Below, piece by piece: positions 25,987-35,630 of a DNA stretch of 64,000 nucleotides; position 1 is the stretch's first letter; each line of letters begins with the position of its first letter. The stretch is taken from NCBI RefSeq assembly GCF_030813435.1, contig NZ_JAUSUG010000022.1, forward strand, positions 30,725-94,724, given 5' to 3'. The notes beneath the pieces were generated by a model, which was given only the letters and a program-made list of their open reading frames with translations, was not told where the DNA came from and ran no database searches. Source of the stretch: Evansella vedderi (lineage in GTDB: Bacteria; Bacillota; Bacilli; Bacillales; Salisediminibacteriaceae). A program made the position numbers and the translations under genes.

Positions 25987-26787
25987 TTACCATTCATTTA
26001 TCAACGGTCTTGGTGTCATCCACCATTGTTCATAATCAAGTTGATACCTAGTGGTCACTGTGCTTATATCTTCAGGCATCTTATAACTCGTCCACTTAGT
26101 AAAAATATCAACTAACTGGTCACATGTATCATTATCTTGTGTTTCACAAAATTTCCTGCATAGTTCTACTATACCTTCAGGCTTGTTTGGTATATTTTGT
26201 ACTGTTTCCTCCAGTCTACGATTTGACGGAAATAGAATGTGATTTTCCTGAAGAATCAATCGATAAACCATATATACAATTTCAGCAGCAACATGGGTTT
26301 TCATGTATCCTTCTGGTTCACACATCTTCCAAAAGTACATATAATTCATTTGTAATGCACTATAAAAAGAAAGCTGTTTATCTTCCTTTTCCCACATCTG
26401 AAAAACAGGAATATCATTAACTATGTTCTCGATCTCCGAATCTTTACTAAATAATACTCGAGAGCCAATAAAGGAATTTCTAGTAGGTTCACTTCCCTTT
26501 TCAGCGGCAGCCTTGATATAATCTTTTGTCATATATTTAATATCAAAATACCCACCTTCATAGGTGCACAAACCGTCTATTACTTCTGATGTTGAATTCA
26601 TCTTTTTTCTTTTTGCGAAATATTCTTGTGTTACTATAACCATAGCATCAAGATCAGAATCTGGTCGTTCTATTCCTTTCGCTACAGAACCACCAAAGAC
26701 AAGTGCAATGATGTGATCCCGATCTGGAAATTTGTTTTTAAAATAATCAATCATAATTTCTAAAGATTCTTCATGATGTTTATACAT
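25987..26787 (-). CDS. nucleotidyltransferase-fold protein
   Basis: This protein of about 266 residues has a Pol-beta-type nucleotidyltransferase motif near the N-terminus, FGGSVAKGIERPDSDLDAMVIV (GSX10DXD), followed by a helical region with many Trp and Tyr. The layout resembles antibiotic (aminoglycoside/lincosamide) nucleotidyltransferases and uncharacterised relatives. No substrate can be assigned from sequence. The ATG at 26787 is preceded by GGGTGG, and an in-frame GTG at 26796 lies inside that site. It is a lone gene with no clear partner. Confidence 0.75.
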   Translation of the reverse strand: MYKHHEESLEIMIDYFKNKFPDRDHIIALVFGGSVAKGIERPDSDLDAMVIVTQEYFAKRKKMNSTSEVIDGLCTYEGGYFDIKYMTKDYIKAAAEKGSEPTRNSFIGSRVLFSKDSEIENIVNDIPVFQMWEKEDKQLSFYSALQMNYMYFWKMCEPEGYMKTHVAAEIVYMVYRLILQENHILFPSNRRLEETVQNIPNKPEGIVELCRKFCETQDNDTCDQLVDIFTKWTSYKMPEDISTVTTRYQLDYEQWWMTPRPLINEW

Positions 26788-26849
26788 TTTAACCACCCAC
26801 TTAACGTTCGCATTTCAACTATTTATTTTGACACCCTCTCCTCAGTCAA

Positions 26850-28244
26850 TTAGGACTCTTTTCGTGCTTGTAGATCTGCTAAAATTTGTGGATACATTTT
26901 ATCTAGTTTATAGAAATTAAGTATGGCCAGTTGTAATAATGCAATGATAGCTGGTGCCCAAACGAACAAGAAGGTAATCATAGCGATGGCAGCATCAGTT
27001 TGCTCTGCTACCCCTCCAACATAGCCGCCGAGTGACAGGGACCAACCTATTATCGCTGCACCAAGACCCATTCCAACTTTCGTACCAAAACTTCCGGCGC
27101 TATAAACTAAACCTTCTGTACGTAAGCCTGTTTTCCATTCCCCATATTCAATTGTATCCGCTAACATAGCAAAGAAGGAAGCTGCCATAGGAACCGCACC
27201 CAGACCACGGATAATAGATCCCACTATTACTAAAGTGAAGTTTGATGGATCAATCATAATGACAACGGTTCCAATCAATCCAAATAATAATCCAAAGATC
27301 ATGGCATTACGTTTTCCGAATTTCTTTATAATAGGTGCTACAAATAGTAAACCGATCATTATTGGAAACAAACCAGCTAAGCCAAGTGGTCCAACTAATG
27401 CTGTATTTCCAAGAATATACTGTGCATAGTAAACGCCAAGTCCTCCGCCTAGCCCCATACCGGAGTAAGAAACCAGTGCAAATAATACCATCATTGCCCA
27501 GTATTTATTCTTGAATAAAGCTTTAACACCATCCTTAACCGGAACTTTTGATTGATCCACGTTAACAGCTGTTACACGTTCTTTCGTCGTTAAGAAGGTT
27601 ATAAGGAACAGAATACCTGCAAGAATACCGAAAATAGTGAAGGTTACCGTCCAACCCGTTTTTCCTCCCCCAAAAGCTTCTACAAGAGGAATGGTGAAGA
27701 AAATGACAATTACTGTCGCTATAAGTGCGGAAAACATCCGGAAAATATTTAACGTAGCTCGTTGATAGCTGTCTTGTGTCATTCGTGCATTCAATACACC
27801 GTAAGGAATATTAATACCAGTGTAAATAATATGAACTAAGTTATAAGTAATGGCAATATATACCAACATACCCACTGGACCTAAATCAGGGACAGTGAAC
27901 AACATGATGGCAGAGATCGTATATGGTATTGCCAACCATAACAACCATGGTCTTGCTTTTCCATGCTTGGAATTTGTTTTATCAACGATTGCCCCCATCC
28001 CAATATCTGTGAACCCATCTAAAAGTCTTGATAGTAAAATAATCGTACCAACAGCTGCTGCTGAGGCACCAGCAACATCCGTATAGTAGAATACAAGGAA
28101 AGTAGACACTGCGGCAAAAACAAGATTACTTGCTAAATCACCGAAACCATAACCCATTTTCTCTGTAAAACCTATTTTTGCTCCTGTTGGTGTACCGCCC
28201 CCTGATGGTGTATCCACAACCTCTTCTTTTCTAATTGCTCCCAT
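26850..28244 (-). CDS. GPH-family glycoside:cation symporter
   Basis: This protein of about 464 residues has 12 predicted membrane helices and belongs to the glycoside-pentoside-hexuronide symporters (MelB/XynP type). Signs include GFTEKMGYGFGDLASNLVF at the N-terminus, the helix 2-3 loop DKTNSKHGKARPWLLW, and GLRTEGLVYSAGSFGTKVGMGLG. It likely imports a beta-linked oligosaccharide with Na+ or H+. The start at 28244 follows AAAGGAGG. It lies 110 bases after the GH3 gene on the same strand, so import and intracellular hydrolysis are probably in one operon. Confidence 0.9.
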   Translation of the reverse strand: MGAIRKEEVVDTPSGGGTPTGAKIGFTEKMGYGFGDLASNLVFAAVSTFLVFYYTDVAGASAAAVGTIILLSRLLDGFTDIGMGAIVDKTNSKHGKARPWLLWLAIPYTISAIMLFTVPDLGPVGMLVYIAITYNLVHIIYTGINIPYGVLNARMTQDSYQRATLNIFRMFSALIATVIVIFFTIPLVEAFGGGKTGWTVTFTIFGILAGILFLITFLTTKERVTAVNVDQSKVPVKDGVKALFKNKYWAMMVLFALVSYSGMGLGGGLGVYYAQYILGNTALVGPLGLAGLFPIMIGLLFVAPIIKKFGKRNAMIFGLLFGLIGTVVIMIDPSNFTLVIVGSIIRGLGAVPMAASFFAMLADTIEYGEWKTGLRTEGLVYSAGSFGTKVGMGLGAAIIGWSLSLGGYVGGVAEQTDAAIAMITFLFVWAPAIIALLQLAILNFYKLDKMYPQILADLQARKES

Positions 28245-28352
28245 GTTAAAACCTCCTTTAATATTTAGAAGATTACAAAAACGACAAGTAATTCCATTTT
28301 TATTGGAGCTCCAAATCAATTAGGATCTATTAATTTGGAGCATCCAAGCATG

Positions 28353-30647
28353 TTATTTAGCTACCACTTGTGAAACGGCATCGTCTAATTTTTCTAGTAA
28401 ATCCGAAAGCATTTCTTCTGTGAAGGATTCGTTGAAAGATACGAGAGTTCGAAGTGGCATATACTTCATCATTGCCACCAACATCTCTGATTGCTCCCCT
28501 TCCATGGCTTCCATCATTGGACTATTTTTCCTAATTTCAGCAAGTGCTTCTTGTAATACTGGCCCAGCATGAGGGTGTGCCATAATATCTCCCATCGTTG
28601 ATGTTCTAGAGAAACGTACTGGAAGGGAAACAGTAGATTGTACCTTCACTTTTTCTGATAACACGATATCCTTAGATGATTTCCCTACTAAAATCTCGAA
28701 TTCTCCCGTTTCCACATGCCAATCTTTTAATTGGACGTTGTAGTATGCGAAGGCACGTTTATCGAGGGTAAACATAACAATTGTTTCTTCCCCTGGTTCC
28801 AGTGCAACCTTTTCGAATCCTTTTAATTCTTTTGCAGGTCGAATAACGCTTGTTTCCACATCACGTACATAAAGTTGAACCACTTCTTTACCAGCAATGT
28901 TTCCAGTGTTTTTCACCGTTACATGAACATCCACTGTTTCTTCATCCGTTAATTCCTTTTTATTCACCGAAATAGTGGTATAGTCAAAAGTCGTGTAGCT
29001 TAAACCATAGCCGAACGGGAATAACGGTTCAATTTCCTTCGTATCGTAATAACGATAACCAACGAAAATTCCTTCTTTGTACTCTACTTTGTCACCTTCT
29101 CCTGGGAAGTTAAGGTGAGACGGATTATGACTTAGTTTCTGCGGGAAGGTTTCCGCCAATTTACCAGATGGGTTCACTGCTCCGAATAGGACATCAGCTA
29201 CGGCCCCACCAAATGCTTGTCCTCCTAAATACGCTTCAAGCAACCCTTTTACATTTCCTAACCAAGGCATCTCGATTGGGGCACCATTACTTAGAACAAC
29301 AATCACATTCGGTTGTACTTCCGAAACGGCTTCAATAAGTCGTTGATGATTCGCAGGAATGTGTAAGTGTGTACGGTCGTAGCCTTCTGATTCATAACGC
29401 TCTGGAAGTCCTACAAACACTACTGCTACATCGGACTGGATGGCAATGTCTTTCGCTTCTAAAATAAGTTGCTCATCGATGTAGTCCGAGTCTAACTTAT
29501 ACCCTTCACCATAGGACACATCCGCTTCACCAGCCAATTTCTGCATTTCTTCAAACACATTATCTAGTTTAGTAGGAACAACGTGAGAACTTCCCCCACC
29601 TTGATATCTAGAGTGCTTAGCGAAAGCACCAAGTACCGCAATCTTCCCTTCCTTTTTCAGTGGAAGAACTTCTTCTTCATTCTTGAGAAGTACCATGCTT
29701 TCACTAGCCACTTGTCTAGCTAGGGCGTGGTGAGCTTCTTGGTCATACGTTGCATTTTCCTTTTTCTCGTCTACTGATCTAAAAATGATTGTTAACAGTC
29801 TTTCTACTGCGTCGTTAAGGACCTCTTCTGATAGACTACCGTTTTTCACTGCTTCGACGATTTTCTTGTCCCCTTCTCCATTACTAGAAGGCATTTCCAA
29901 CTCCAAGCCAGCTTCTAGCGCATGTGCCCGTTCATTTACAGCACCCCAGTCAGAAACGACGAAGCCTTCATGTCCCCACTGCTCTTTTAAAATATCCGTT
30001 AATAATGTTTTGTTTTCGGAGGCAAATTCTCCATTTACTTGGTTATAGGAACACATTACAGTCCACGGTTGTGCTTTTTTCACAGCACCTTCAAAGCTAG
30101 CAAGGTAAATTTCCCGAAGCGTCCGCTCATCTACCACTGCATCGGTTGACATTCTGCGGTGCTCTTGATTGTTTGCGGCAAAATGCTTTAAGGATGTCCC
30201 GACACCTTGGCTTTGTACCCCATTAATGTGACTTGCTGCTAATTCCGATGAGAGGTAAGGATCCTCAGAGAAATATTCAAAGTTACGTCCACATAATGGA
30301 GAACGTTTAATGTTGGCACCTGGTCCAAGAAGTACCGCCACATCTTCTGCTTGGCACTCTTCCCCTAAGGCAACCCCTACTTTGTTAATAAGGTTTCTGT
30401 CCCAAGATCCTGCTAATCCCGCTGCTGATGGAAAACACGTTGCAGGAACGCTGTCAAAAAGACCAAGATTATCGGCACCTTGCTTTTGTTTACGTAAACC
30501 ATGTGGTCCATCCGTAACCATGACGGAAGGAATCCCTAATCGTTCTACTGGTTTGGTATGCCAAAAATTTAATCCAGAGCATAACCCCGCTTTTTCTTCT
30601 AAAGTTAATTCTTGTATAAGTTGACGAATAGTCTCACTACGATTCAT
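28353..30647 (-). CDS. GH3 beta-glycosidase
   Basis: This 764-residue GH3 enzyme has an N-terminal barrel ([48 protein letters not shown] and the nucleophile Asp in [10 protein letters not shown], about residue 233), an alpha/beta sandwich domain, and a fibronectin-III-like C-terminus ([22 protein letters not shown]). No signal peptide is present, so it should act in the cytosol on a disaccharide or aryl-glycoside brought in by the adjacent GPH symporter. Specificity (glucose or xylose) cannot be read from sequence. An extra helical tail of about 90 residues follows the Fn3 domain. AGGAGG precedes the ATG. Confidence 0.92.
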   Translation of the reverse strand: MNRSETIRQLIQELTLEEKAGLCSGLNFWHTKPVERLGIPSVMVTDGPHGLRKQKQGADNLGLFDSVPATCFPSAAGLAGSWDRNLINKVGVALGEECQAEDVAVLLGPGANIKRSPLCGRNFEYFSEDPYLSSELAASHINGVQSQGVGTSLKHFAANNQEHRRMSTDAVVDERTLREIYLASFEGAVKKAQPWTVMCSYNQVNGEFASENKTLLTDILKEQWGHEGFVVSDWGAVNERAHALEAGLELEMPSSNGEGDKKIVEAVKNGSLSEEVLNDAVERLLTIIFRSVDEKKENATYDQEAHHALARQVASESMVLLKNEEEVLPLKKEGKIAVLGAFAKHSRYQGGGSSHVVPTKLDNVFEEMQKLAGEADVSYGEGYKLDSDYIDEQLILEAKDIAIQSDVAVVFVGLPERYESEGYDRTHLHIPANHQRLIEAVSEVQPNVIVVLSNGAPIEMPWLGNVKGLLEAYLGGQAFGGAVADVLFGAVNPSGKLAETFPQKLSHNPSHLNFPGEGDKVEYKEGIFVGYRYYDTKEIEPLFPFGYGLSYTTFDYTTISVNKKELTDEETVDVHVTVKNTGNIAGKEVVQLYVRDVETSVIRPAKELKGFEKVALEPGEETIVMFTLDKRAFAYYNVQLKDWHVETGEFEILVGKSSKDIVLSEKVKVQSTVSLPVRFSRTSTMGDIMAHPHAGPVLQEALAEIRKNSPMMEAMEGEQSEMLVAMMKYMPLRTLVSFNESFTEEMLSDLLEKLDDAVSQVVAK

Positions 30648-30690
30648 AAAAACCTCCTATTAGCACTTTTTTCTCTTTCTTTATTTGAAT

Positions 30691-30704
30691 TTTAATCGTT
30701 TTCA
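30691..30704 (-). promoter_or_regulatory. cre-like box upstream of GH3 gene
   Basis: The minus strand reads TGAAAACGATTAAA, 13 of 14 positions to the CcpA consensus, 44-57 bases upstream of the GH3 start. Confidence 0.55.
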
Positions 30705-30752
30705 TAGTAAGGTTTTAGTATTAATATATTTTTTTTGGTAAAAATATAATTT

Positions 30753-30773
30753 ATTTTGAAACGTTTTCAAAAT
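30753..30773. promoter_or_regulatory. 21-bp palindrome between divergent GH3 and AraC genes
   Basis: ATTTTGAAA and TTTCAAAAT are perfect 9-base inverted arms around CGT. The site lies midway in the divergent promoter region, 54 bases before the AraC-type gene. It resembles a LacI-family or cre operator with one base less in the middle. It may serve the divergent regulator or CcpA. Confidence 0.5.
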
Positions 30774-30826
30774 AAAAAAAGAGAGCGTTGAGAAATTGTA
30801 GTTTTGGGAATGGGAGGTATTTATTT

Positions 30827-32071
30827 ATGGAAGCCATGCTGCGGGACATAGAGGACATAGAATACTTTAGCAAACTTATTTATGAAACAGTGCATATCCC
30901 TGTTTTTTACATAAATAAGGACTTAGAGGTTATTACAGGGTTTCCGGCAATCTTTACGAGTAATCCTATATATCCCTCCTACGATGAATTATTTACACAG
31001 CTAGATTTTTTCAATGATCCCTTGCATGTTCCTGTTTTAAGAACAACGAACTTCCTAGAGAACTTTATCTCTATTAAAGTGGGAAACAACGATAAATTTG
31101 AAGGAGCATGGATATTAGGTCCGTCCGTCTACTCCCCTATTGCGGAGGAAACCATCTACGGGCTACTAAATGATTTTCAGGTGAGAATATCAGGGGATAC
31201 CTTGAAGGAATACTATGAATCTTTACCAGTGATAAATAAGCTCACCCTGCTCCACGCAGGTCTTCTAGCGACTTATCTCCTGTATTCGAAGCGACTCTCC
31301 GTTACGGACGTTATTCAAAAGGATACCATGCTGACAAATAACGTTACCATTGAAGAAAATCCTGATTTACACGTGTCAAAAAACAGGCAGGAAATTTCCT
31401 TTCATGCCTCCTTTCAATGGGAACAAATGTTGATGCAATGTGTGAAAGAGGGGCGTAAAGAAGATCTCATAAATAAATTTGTTGTTCCTGAGTCTGAAGG
31501 GAAACCAGGAGTTCTTTCAAAGAAAAGCCATCTTAGGAGTGAAAAGAACTTAGCTATATCAGCCATCACGCTAGCAACTCGTTACGCCATTGACGGTGGA
31601 CTCCACCCTGAAATGGCTTACACCATGAGTGATCTCTATATACAAGGGTTAGAAGACATTAAGAGTGCGTTAGAGGTACAGATCTATCTAAGGGAAGCTT
31701 TATGTGATTTTACAGATCGGGTAAATGAGGTGAAGCATCACAAATACACGACTCCCATTATTGAGTGTCAGTCCTATATTTTTAAACATCTTTATGAAGA
31801 AATTACGTTAGTACAACTGGCCAAGGTAGTGAATCTGCATCAAAACTATTTATCAGCTTTGTTTAAAAAAGAGGTAGGTACATCTATTACGGAATATATC
31901 CTTAAACAGAAAGTGGAAGAGGCGAAAAAGCTCCTCACACATTCTAATTATCCCTTATCGGAAATCTATACATGGCTTAACTTTCATGACCAAAGCCATT
32001 TTACTAAAGTATTTAAAAAGTACACTGGAACCACACCGAAAAAATATAAAAATCAGTGCCTAAAGCCCTGA
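30827..32071 (+). CDS. AraC-family regulator of the GH3/GPH operon
   Basis: This protein of about 414 residues has a long N-terminal ligand or PAS/YSIRK-like sensing region (about 1-290, with IHVPVFYINKDLEVITGFPAIF) and a C-terminal AraC double HTH (about 315-414: EEITLVQLAKVVNLHQNYLSALFKKEVGTSITEY, ending HDQSHFTKVFKKYTGTTPKKYK). GGGAGG about 9 bases upstream supports the ATG at 30827 over the earlier one. It is divergent from the GH3-GPH operon and is its likely activator (inference from position). The 325-bp gap after it holds only a hairpin at 32187-32220. Confidence 0.87.
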   Translation: MEAMLRDIEDIEYFSKLIYETVHIPVFYINKDLEVITGFPAIFTSNPIYPSYDELFTQLDFFNDPLHVPVLRTTNFLENFISIKVGNNDKFEGAWILGPSVYSPIAEETIYGLLNDFQVRISGDTLKEYYESLPVINKLTLLHAGLLATYLLYSKRLSVTDVIQKDTMLTNNVTIEENPDLHVSKNRQEISFHASFQWEQMLMQCVKEGRKEDLINKFVVPESEGKPGVLSKKSHLRSEKNLAISAITLATRYAIDGGLHPEMAYTMSDLYIQGLEDIKSALEVQIYLREALCDFTDRVNEVKHHKYTTPIIECQSYIFKHLYEEITLVQLAKVVNLHQNYLSALFKKEVGTSITEYILKQKVEEAKKLLTHSNYPLSEIYTWLNFHDQSHFTKVFKKYTGTTPKKYKNQCLKP

Positions 32072-32186
32072 CGATTTTTTTCTATTTACTATCTCGTAAG
32101 CTTTAGTACCTCGTTTTAAACTCACAAATAGATAAAGACAATTGCTGTACACTATCCGTCTACTGTTCAGTAGTTGTTAAACAAAT

Positions 32187-32220
32187 AAATAAGCGGCAGT
32201 CAATTCAACTTCCGCTTATT
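32187..32220 (+). terminator. hairpin after AraC gene
   Basis: AAATAAGCGG and CCGCTTATT form a 9-bp stem about 115 bases past the stop codon, with only a weak T-tract. The surrounding 32072-32396 has no other recognisable feature. Confidence 0.4.
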
Positions 32221-32396
32221 CCATAACGTTAACTTATTTAGTATACAAATGTTCTAGCAAACTTCTAGTTGGACTAGGGAACTTTAGAACTAGAGTTTAC
32301 CTAGAGTATTCGTGACAATTAATTAATATTTATTGTACTTAAATATACAGCTTCCGTTGTATTGTAGTATCAATAGGGTCTGCTACAGAAACAATA

Positions 32397-33008
32397 TTAG
32401 AATGCTATGTTTTTTCTTGGAAGAGACATCGAGGCTACTTTCATCATAATGAAACTAATTAAGCTCATTCCTATTGCAAAAATCAAAGCAGGTACAGCTA
32501 AATATATTAAAATAATAATAGCAATTCCTGCAAACAACGTTATCGTATGGAATGGTCTGCCAATAGCTAATATTAACGCATGTTTCGGGTATTGCCAAAG
32601 CTTTAGGTTAAAGTGAACAAACACAGGGAAAATGTATAATAATATCAATAGATAGGCGAAACCAATAACAACTGTTATACTAGCTAAGGTTAATTGAAGT
32701 AAGCCACTGTCTAATTGATGGAGTACTCTTAAATCAACATATAATACGACCCCAACTAGGATTACAATATACCCGAGAATATTTGATTGGATAAATTCAG
32801 CTTTAAATTTACTCCAGAAAAGTTTGAAAACAGGAGTATCAGCATCCTCCATAATTAACTCTCTCAAAACAGCAAATAATGCTGCAGTAGCAGGAAATAT
32901 CCCAACGATAATTAACCCTATACAAGAGAATAAAACCCATAGAATATTTAATAGTAGTAAGTTGAATCCCCAATTTCCAAGTCGAATATACCATTGTGTC
33001 CCAAACAT
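32397..33008 (-). CDS. YesL-family membrane protein (DUF624)
   Basis: This 203-residue protein has five or so hydrophobic helices and the YesL-type start (GTQWYIRLGNWGFNLLLLNILWVLFSCIGLIIVGIFPATAALFAVLR). YesL proteins are encoded with YesMN/LplABC-type sugar importers across Bacillales. Their role is not established, although a link to membrane handling of oligosaccharides is often assumed. TAGGAGG precedes the ATG. It is the last gene of the fructoside locus, 60 bases after the fructokinase gene. Confidence 0.87.
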   Translation of the reverse strand: MFGTQWYIRLGNWGFNLLLLNILWVLFSCIGLIIVGIFPATAALFAVLRELIMEDADTPVFKLFWSKFKAEFIQSNILGYIVILVGVVLYVDLRVLHQLDSGLLQLTLASITVVIGFAYLLILLYIFPVFVHFNLKLWQYPKHALILAIGRPFHTITLFAGIAIIILIYLAVPALIFAIGMSLISFIMMKVASMSLPRKNIAF

Positions 33009-33070
33009 GATGTGTCCTCCTAAAAAGTTTTAAATAACTTTTCCTATTAGCATTCTTCTAAGAGAAAACC

Positions 33071-34039
33071 TCAAATCACTTCTTCAAGTGTTGGAATTGC
33101 TGTTATTGCTCCCAGCCTTGTACAAACAACAGCTCCTACTTTATTACTAATTAGTGTCATCTTTATCAACCGTTCAAAATCTTCTAAGACCGTTTTTGGT
33201 TCATTTTCTTTAGAAAATTGGAAAAGCATTGCACCTACAAAGGCATCTCCTGCACCTGTGGAATCTATGGATTTTACTTTTATACTTGGAATGATTTGTT
33301 GCTCTTTCCCATTTGAGAGTAATGTACCATTTTTTCCTAATGTAACTGCTACTGTATTGGCACCCAACCTGTGAAGGCGTTGAACCCCATTAGCTATTTC
33401 ATCCTCACCTGAAATGATGTTAAGCTCATCATTACTAACCTTCACAAAGTCCGCTGAAGAGATTCCTTCCTTCGCCAACTCCACAAACTTCTCTACCTTA
33501 CCCTTCCAAAGATCTGCTCTATAGTTAGGATCAAAGGAAATAAACTGACCTTCTTTTTTAGCAGAGCATATTGAATTAAGATAGGTGGATTGAAATGGTT
33601 CCTCTAATAGGGCTGTTGCTGAACCAAAATGCAAAATACTAGCACTGCTCATTTTTTCTTTATCTATCTCATCTTCTTTTAAATTGGCATCTGCACCTCG
33701 ATTGAATATAAAATCCCTTTCGCCATTTTCCTTCAAGGAGACAAAAGCTAATGTGGTTAGATTGTTTTCATCTAGCAATAGCATCGAAGTATCTACACCG
33801 ACTTCCTCCAACGTATTTTTCAAAAAATGACCAAAGGGATCATTTCCTACCTTCCCGCTGAACAGGGCGGATCCCCCTAATTTAACAATGGTAGCACATA
33901 CATTGGCAGGGGCCCCCCCCGCCTGCTTCTCGAAATTCTGTCCTTTAACCAAATCTGTCCCCACATTTGTACAGAAAAAATCAATTAATAACTCTCCCAA
34001 ACAAACAACAGATGAATTTCTATTCCCTTTGATGACCAT
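33071..34039 (-). CDS. fructokinase (PfkB family)
   Basis: This 322-residue ribokinase-fold sugar kinase has the N-terminal signature [25 protein letters not shown] and the C-terminal catalytic motif [15 protein letters not shown] with the base Asp. [17 protein letters not shown] is typical of bacterial fructokinases. Given the GH32 gene immediately upstream, it should phosphorylate fructose released from imported fructosides. A hairpin lies between the two genes. GAGGGGAG precedes the ATG. Confidence 0.9.
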   Translation of the reverse strand: MVIKGNRNSSVVCLGELLIDFFCTNVGTDLVKGQNFEKQAGGAPANVCATIVKLGGSALFSGKVGNDPFGHFLKNTLEEVGVDTSMLLLDENNLTTLAFVSLKENGERDFIFNRGADANLKEDEIDKEKMSSASILHFGSATALLEEPFQSTYLNSICSAKKEGQFISFDPNYRADLWKGKVEKFVELAKEGISSADFVKVSNDELNIISGEDEIANGVQRLHRLGANTVAVTLGKNGTLLSNGKEQQIIPSIKVKSIDSTGAGDAFVGAMLFQFSKENEPKTVLEDFERLIKMTLISNKVGAVVCTRLGAITAIPTLEEVI

Positions 34040-34096
34040 TTACCTGCTCCCCTCTATACCGATTCATATTTTTCTTATCTCTTGCTATTAGATAAC

Positions 34097-34135
34097 AAGG
34101 GAGGAAACATGTAAACAGCTCCTCCCTTTCTAATT
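34097..34135 (-). terminator. hairpin between GH32 and fructokinase genes
   Basis: AAGGGAGG and CCTCCCTT form an 8-bp stem with a 16-base loop. The stronger T-run is on the plus-strand side (TAATTTTTTT). On the minus strand it could act as a partial terminator or RNA-stability element lowering fructokinase expression. Confidence 0.45.
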
Positions 34136-34170
34136 TTTTTAATTAGTGTTCCGTTAATACCTATTAGAAA

Positions 34171-35616
34171 TCACTTACTAGGGATGGAGATATAACTATT
34201 AGATACTTTCATAGACCCATTGGAAGTGAACAGGGAAATTGCTTCACATACTTTGTCTGGGTAGATTAAGCTAGTTAAGGCATACTCCCCATCGTTTATA
34301 AGTAGTTCAACGGACGAGGTATCCAATAAAAGACGAACTTGAACATTATCGGTATTTTCTATTTTCACCAATTGTTCGTTGGAGAACATTTCTGAAAAAT
34401 CTATATCACCAGATGTCTTTCGATCTAATACTAACAAATTTTTCTCCGCATCAAACGAAATAGAAGTATATTGATCTGCTGTATGTTCAAGGGTCATACC
34501 AAATTTCGTTGCATCCACATTTTCAAAATTCATTACTAAATCTAAATATGGAGCTTCTATTTTAAAAGTTTCCGTCCCTTCAATAACAGCATCATTAACC
34601 TCTTTTTCTTTAGAAAAATAAGCGTCTAACTCCTTTACTAGCTTTTGAACAACTTTAAATCCTTCACTAGTTTTTCGAAGAGATAGTTCTCTTGGTATTG
34701 TCATTTGACTTCTCCAGCCTTCTGTTGGAACATGGTTCGCATAACGCCAATTACTCATCCAGCCAAGGTAAATACGTCTTCCGTCCTCTTCAGGAATATC
34801 AGAGAAGCTTACACCTGCATAGTTATCTCTTCCAAAATCGAGCCATTTAATATCATCATGCTCTGCTACGAAATTGGAACCATTGAAGGAACCAACAAAA
34901 TACTGTGTACGAGATCCTTCTGCAAACGCAGGATTATCTCCAATACTTACTATTAAAAACCATTTTTCTTCCTCACTGTCTTCAACTTGTAATTTAAATA
35001 AATCAGGGCATTCCCATACACCATCATGGGATCCGATACCTTCACCAAATTCACTTTCAAACTTCCAGTCAATTAAGTTTGAAGAAGAATAGAAGGAAAT
35101 AGTTTGGCCAGTAGCTAGTGCCATGATCCATCTCGCTGTTTCCTTATGCCAAAATACTTTAGGATCTCGGAAATCCATTTTTGATTCATGACCAAGGACA
35201 GGGTTCCCACCATACTTTTTCCATGTTCTCCCTAAATCATGGCTATAGGCTAAGCTTTGCGATTGAGAAGGCTGTTCTCCTTCACGATGAATATGGTGTG
35301 TAAAAATAGCCACTAAACCAGGTTCATCTGGGAAAAATCCAGTAGTATTATTCCAATCTACAACAGCACTTCCCGAGAATATCGTCCCATGTTCATCTGG
35401 ATATAAAGCAATGTCAAGCTCTTCCCATGTGATCATATCTTTACTGACAGCGTGGCCCCAATGCATGGGACCCCAAACGCTGTCATTTGGATTATATTGA
35501 AAGAATAGATGATATTCACCCTTGAAGTATACTAATCCATTAGGATCATTCATCCAATTTGCCTTTGGTGCAAAGTGTAATTGCGGTCTATATTTTTGCA
35601 GATCTTGGGTTGTCAA
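34171..35616 (-). CDS. GH32 fructosidase (intracellular)
   Basis: This 481-residue GH32 enzyme cleaves beta-fructofuranosides. The nucleophile motif is ANWMNDPNGLVYF (Asp about 23), the transition-state motif is MDFRDPKVFW, and the acid/base is in VWECPDLF. A C-terminal beta-sandwich follows. There is no signal peptide, so it works on oligosaccharides after uptake by the LplBC-type importer next to it. Sucrose, levan or inulin oligomers are all possible. The start is TTG at 35616, supported by AAAGGAGG 8 bases upstream. It is 15 bases after the binding-protein gene, in the same operon. Confidence 0.93.
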   Translation of the reverse strand: MTTQDLQKYRPQLHFAPKANWMNDPNGLVYFKGEYHLFFQYNPNDSVWGPMHWGHAVSKDMITWEELDIALYPDEHGTIFSGSAVVDWNNTTGFFPDEPGLVAIFTHHIHREGEQPSQSQSLAYSHDLGRTWKKYGGNPVLGHESKMDFRDPKVFWHKETARWIMALATGQTISFYSSSNLIDWKFESEFGEGIGSHDGVWECPDLFKLQVEDSEEEKWFLIVSIGDNPAFAEGSRTQYFVGSFNGSNFVAEHDDIKWLDFGRDNYAGVSFSDIPEEDGRRIYLGWMSNWRYANHVPTEGWRSQMTIPRELSLRKTSEGFKVVQKLVKELDAYFSKEKEVNDAVIEGTETFKIEAPYLDLVMNFENVDATKFGMTLEHTADQYTSISFDAEKNLLVLDRKTSGDIDFSEMFSNEQLVKIENTDNVQVRLLLDTSSVELLINDGEYALTSLIYPDKVCEAISLFTSNGSMKVSNSYISIPSK

Positions 35617-35630
35617 ATGAATAACCTCCT

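Noticed and set aside
32187..32220. Riboswitch before the yesL or fructokinase genes
   Set aside because: Wrong strand and position, and it is a simple hairpin without conserved aptamer motifs.
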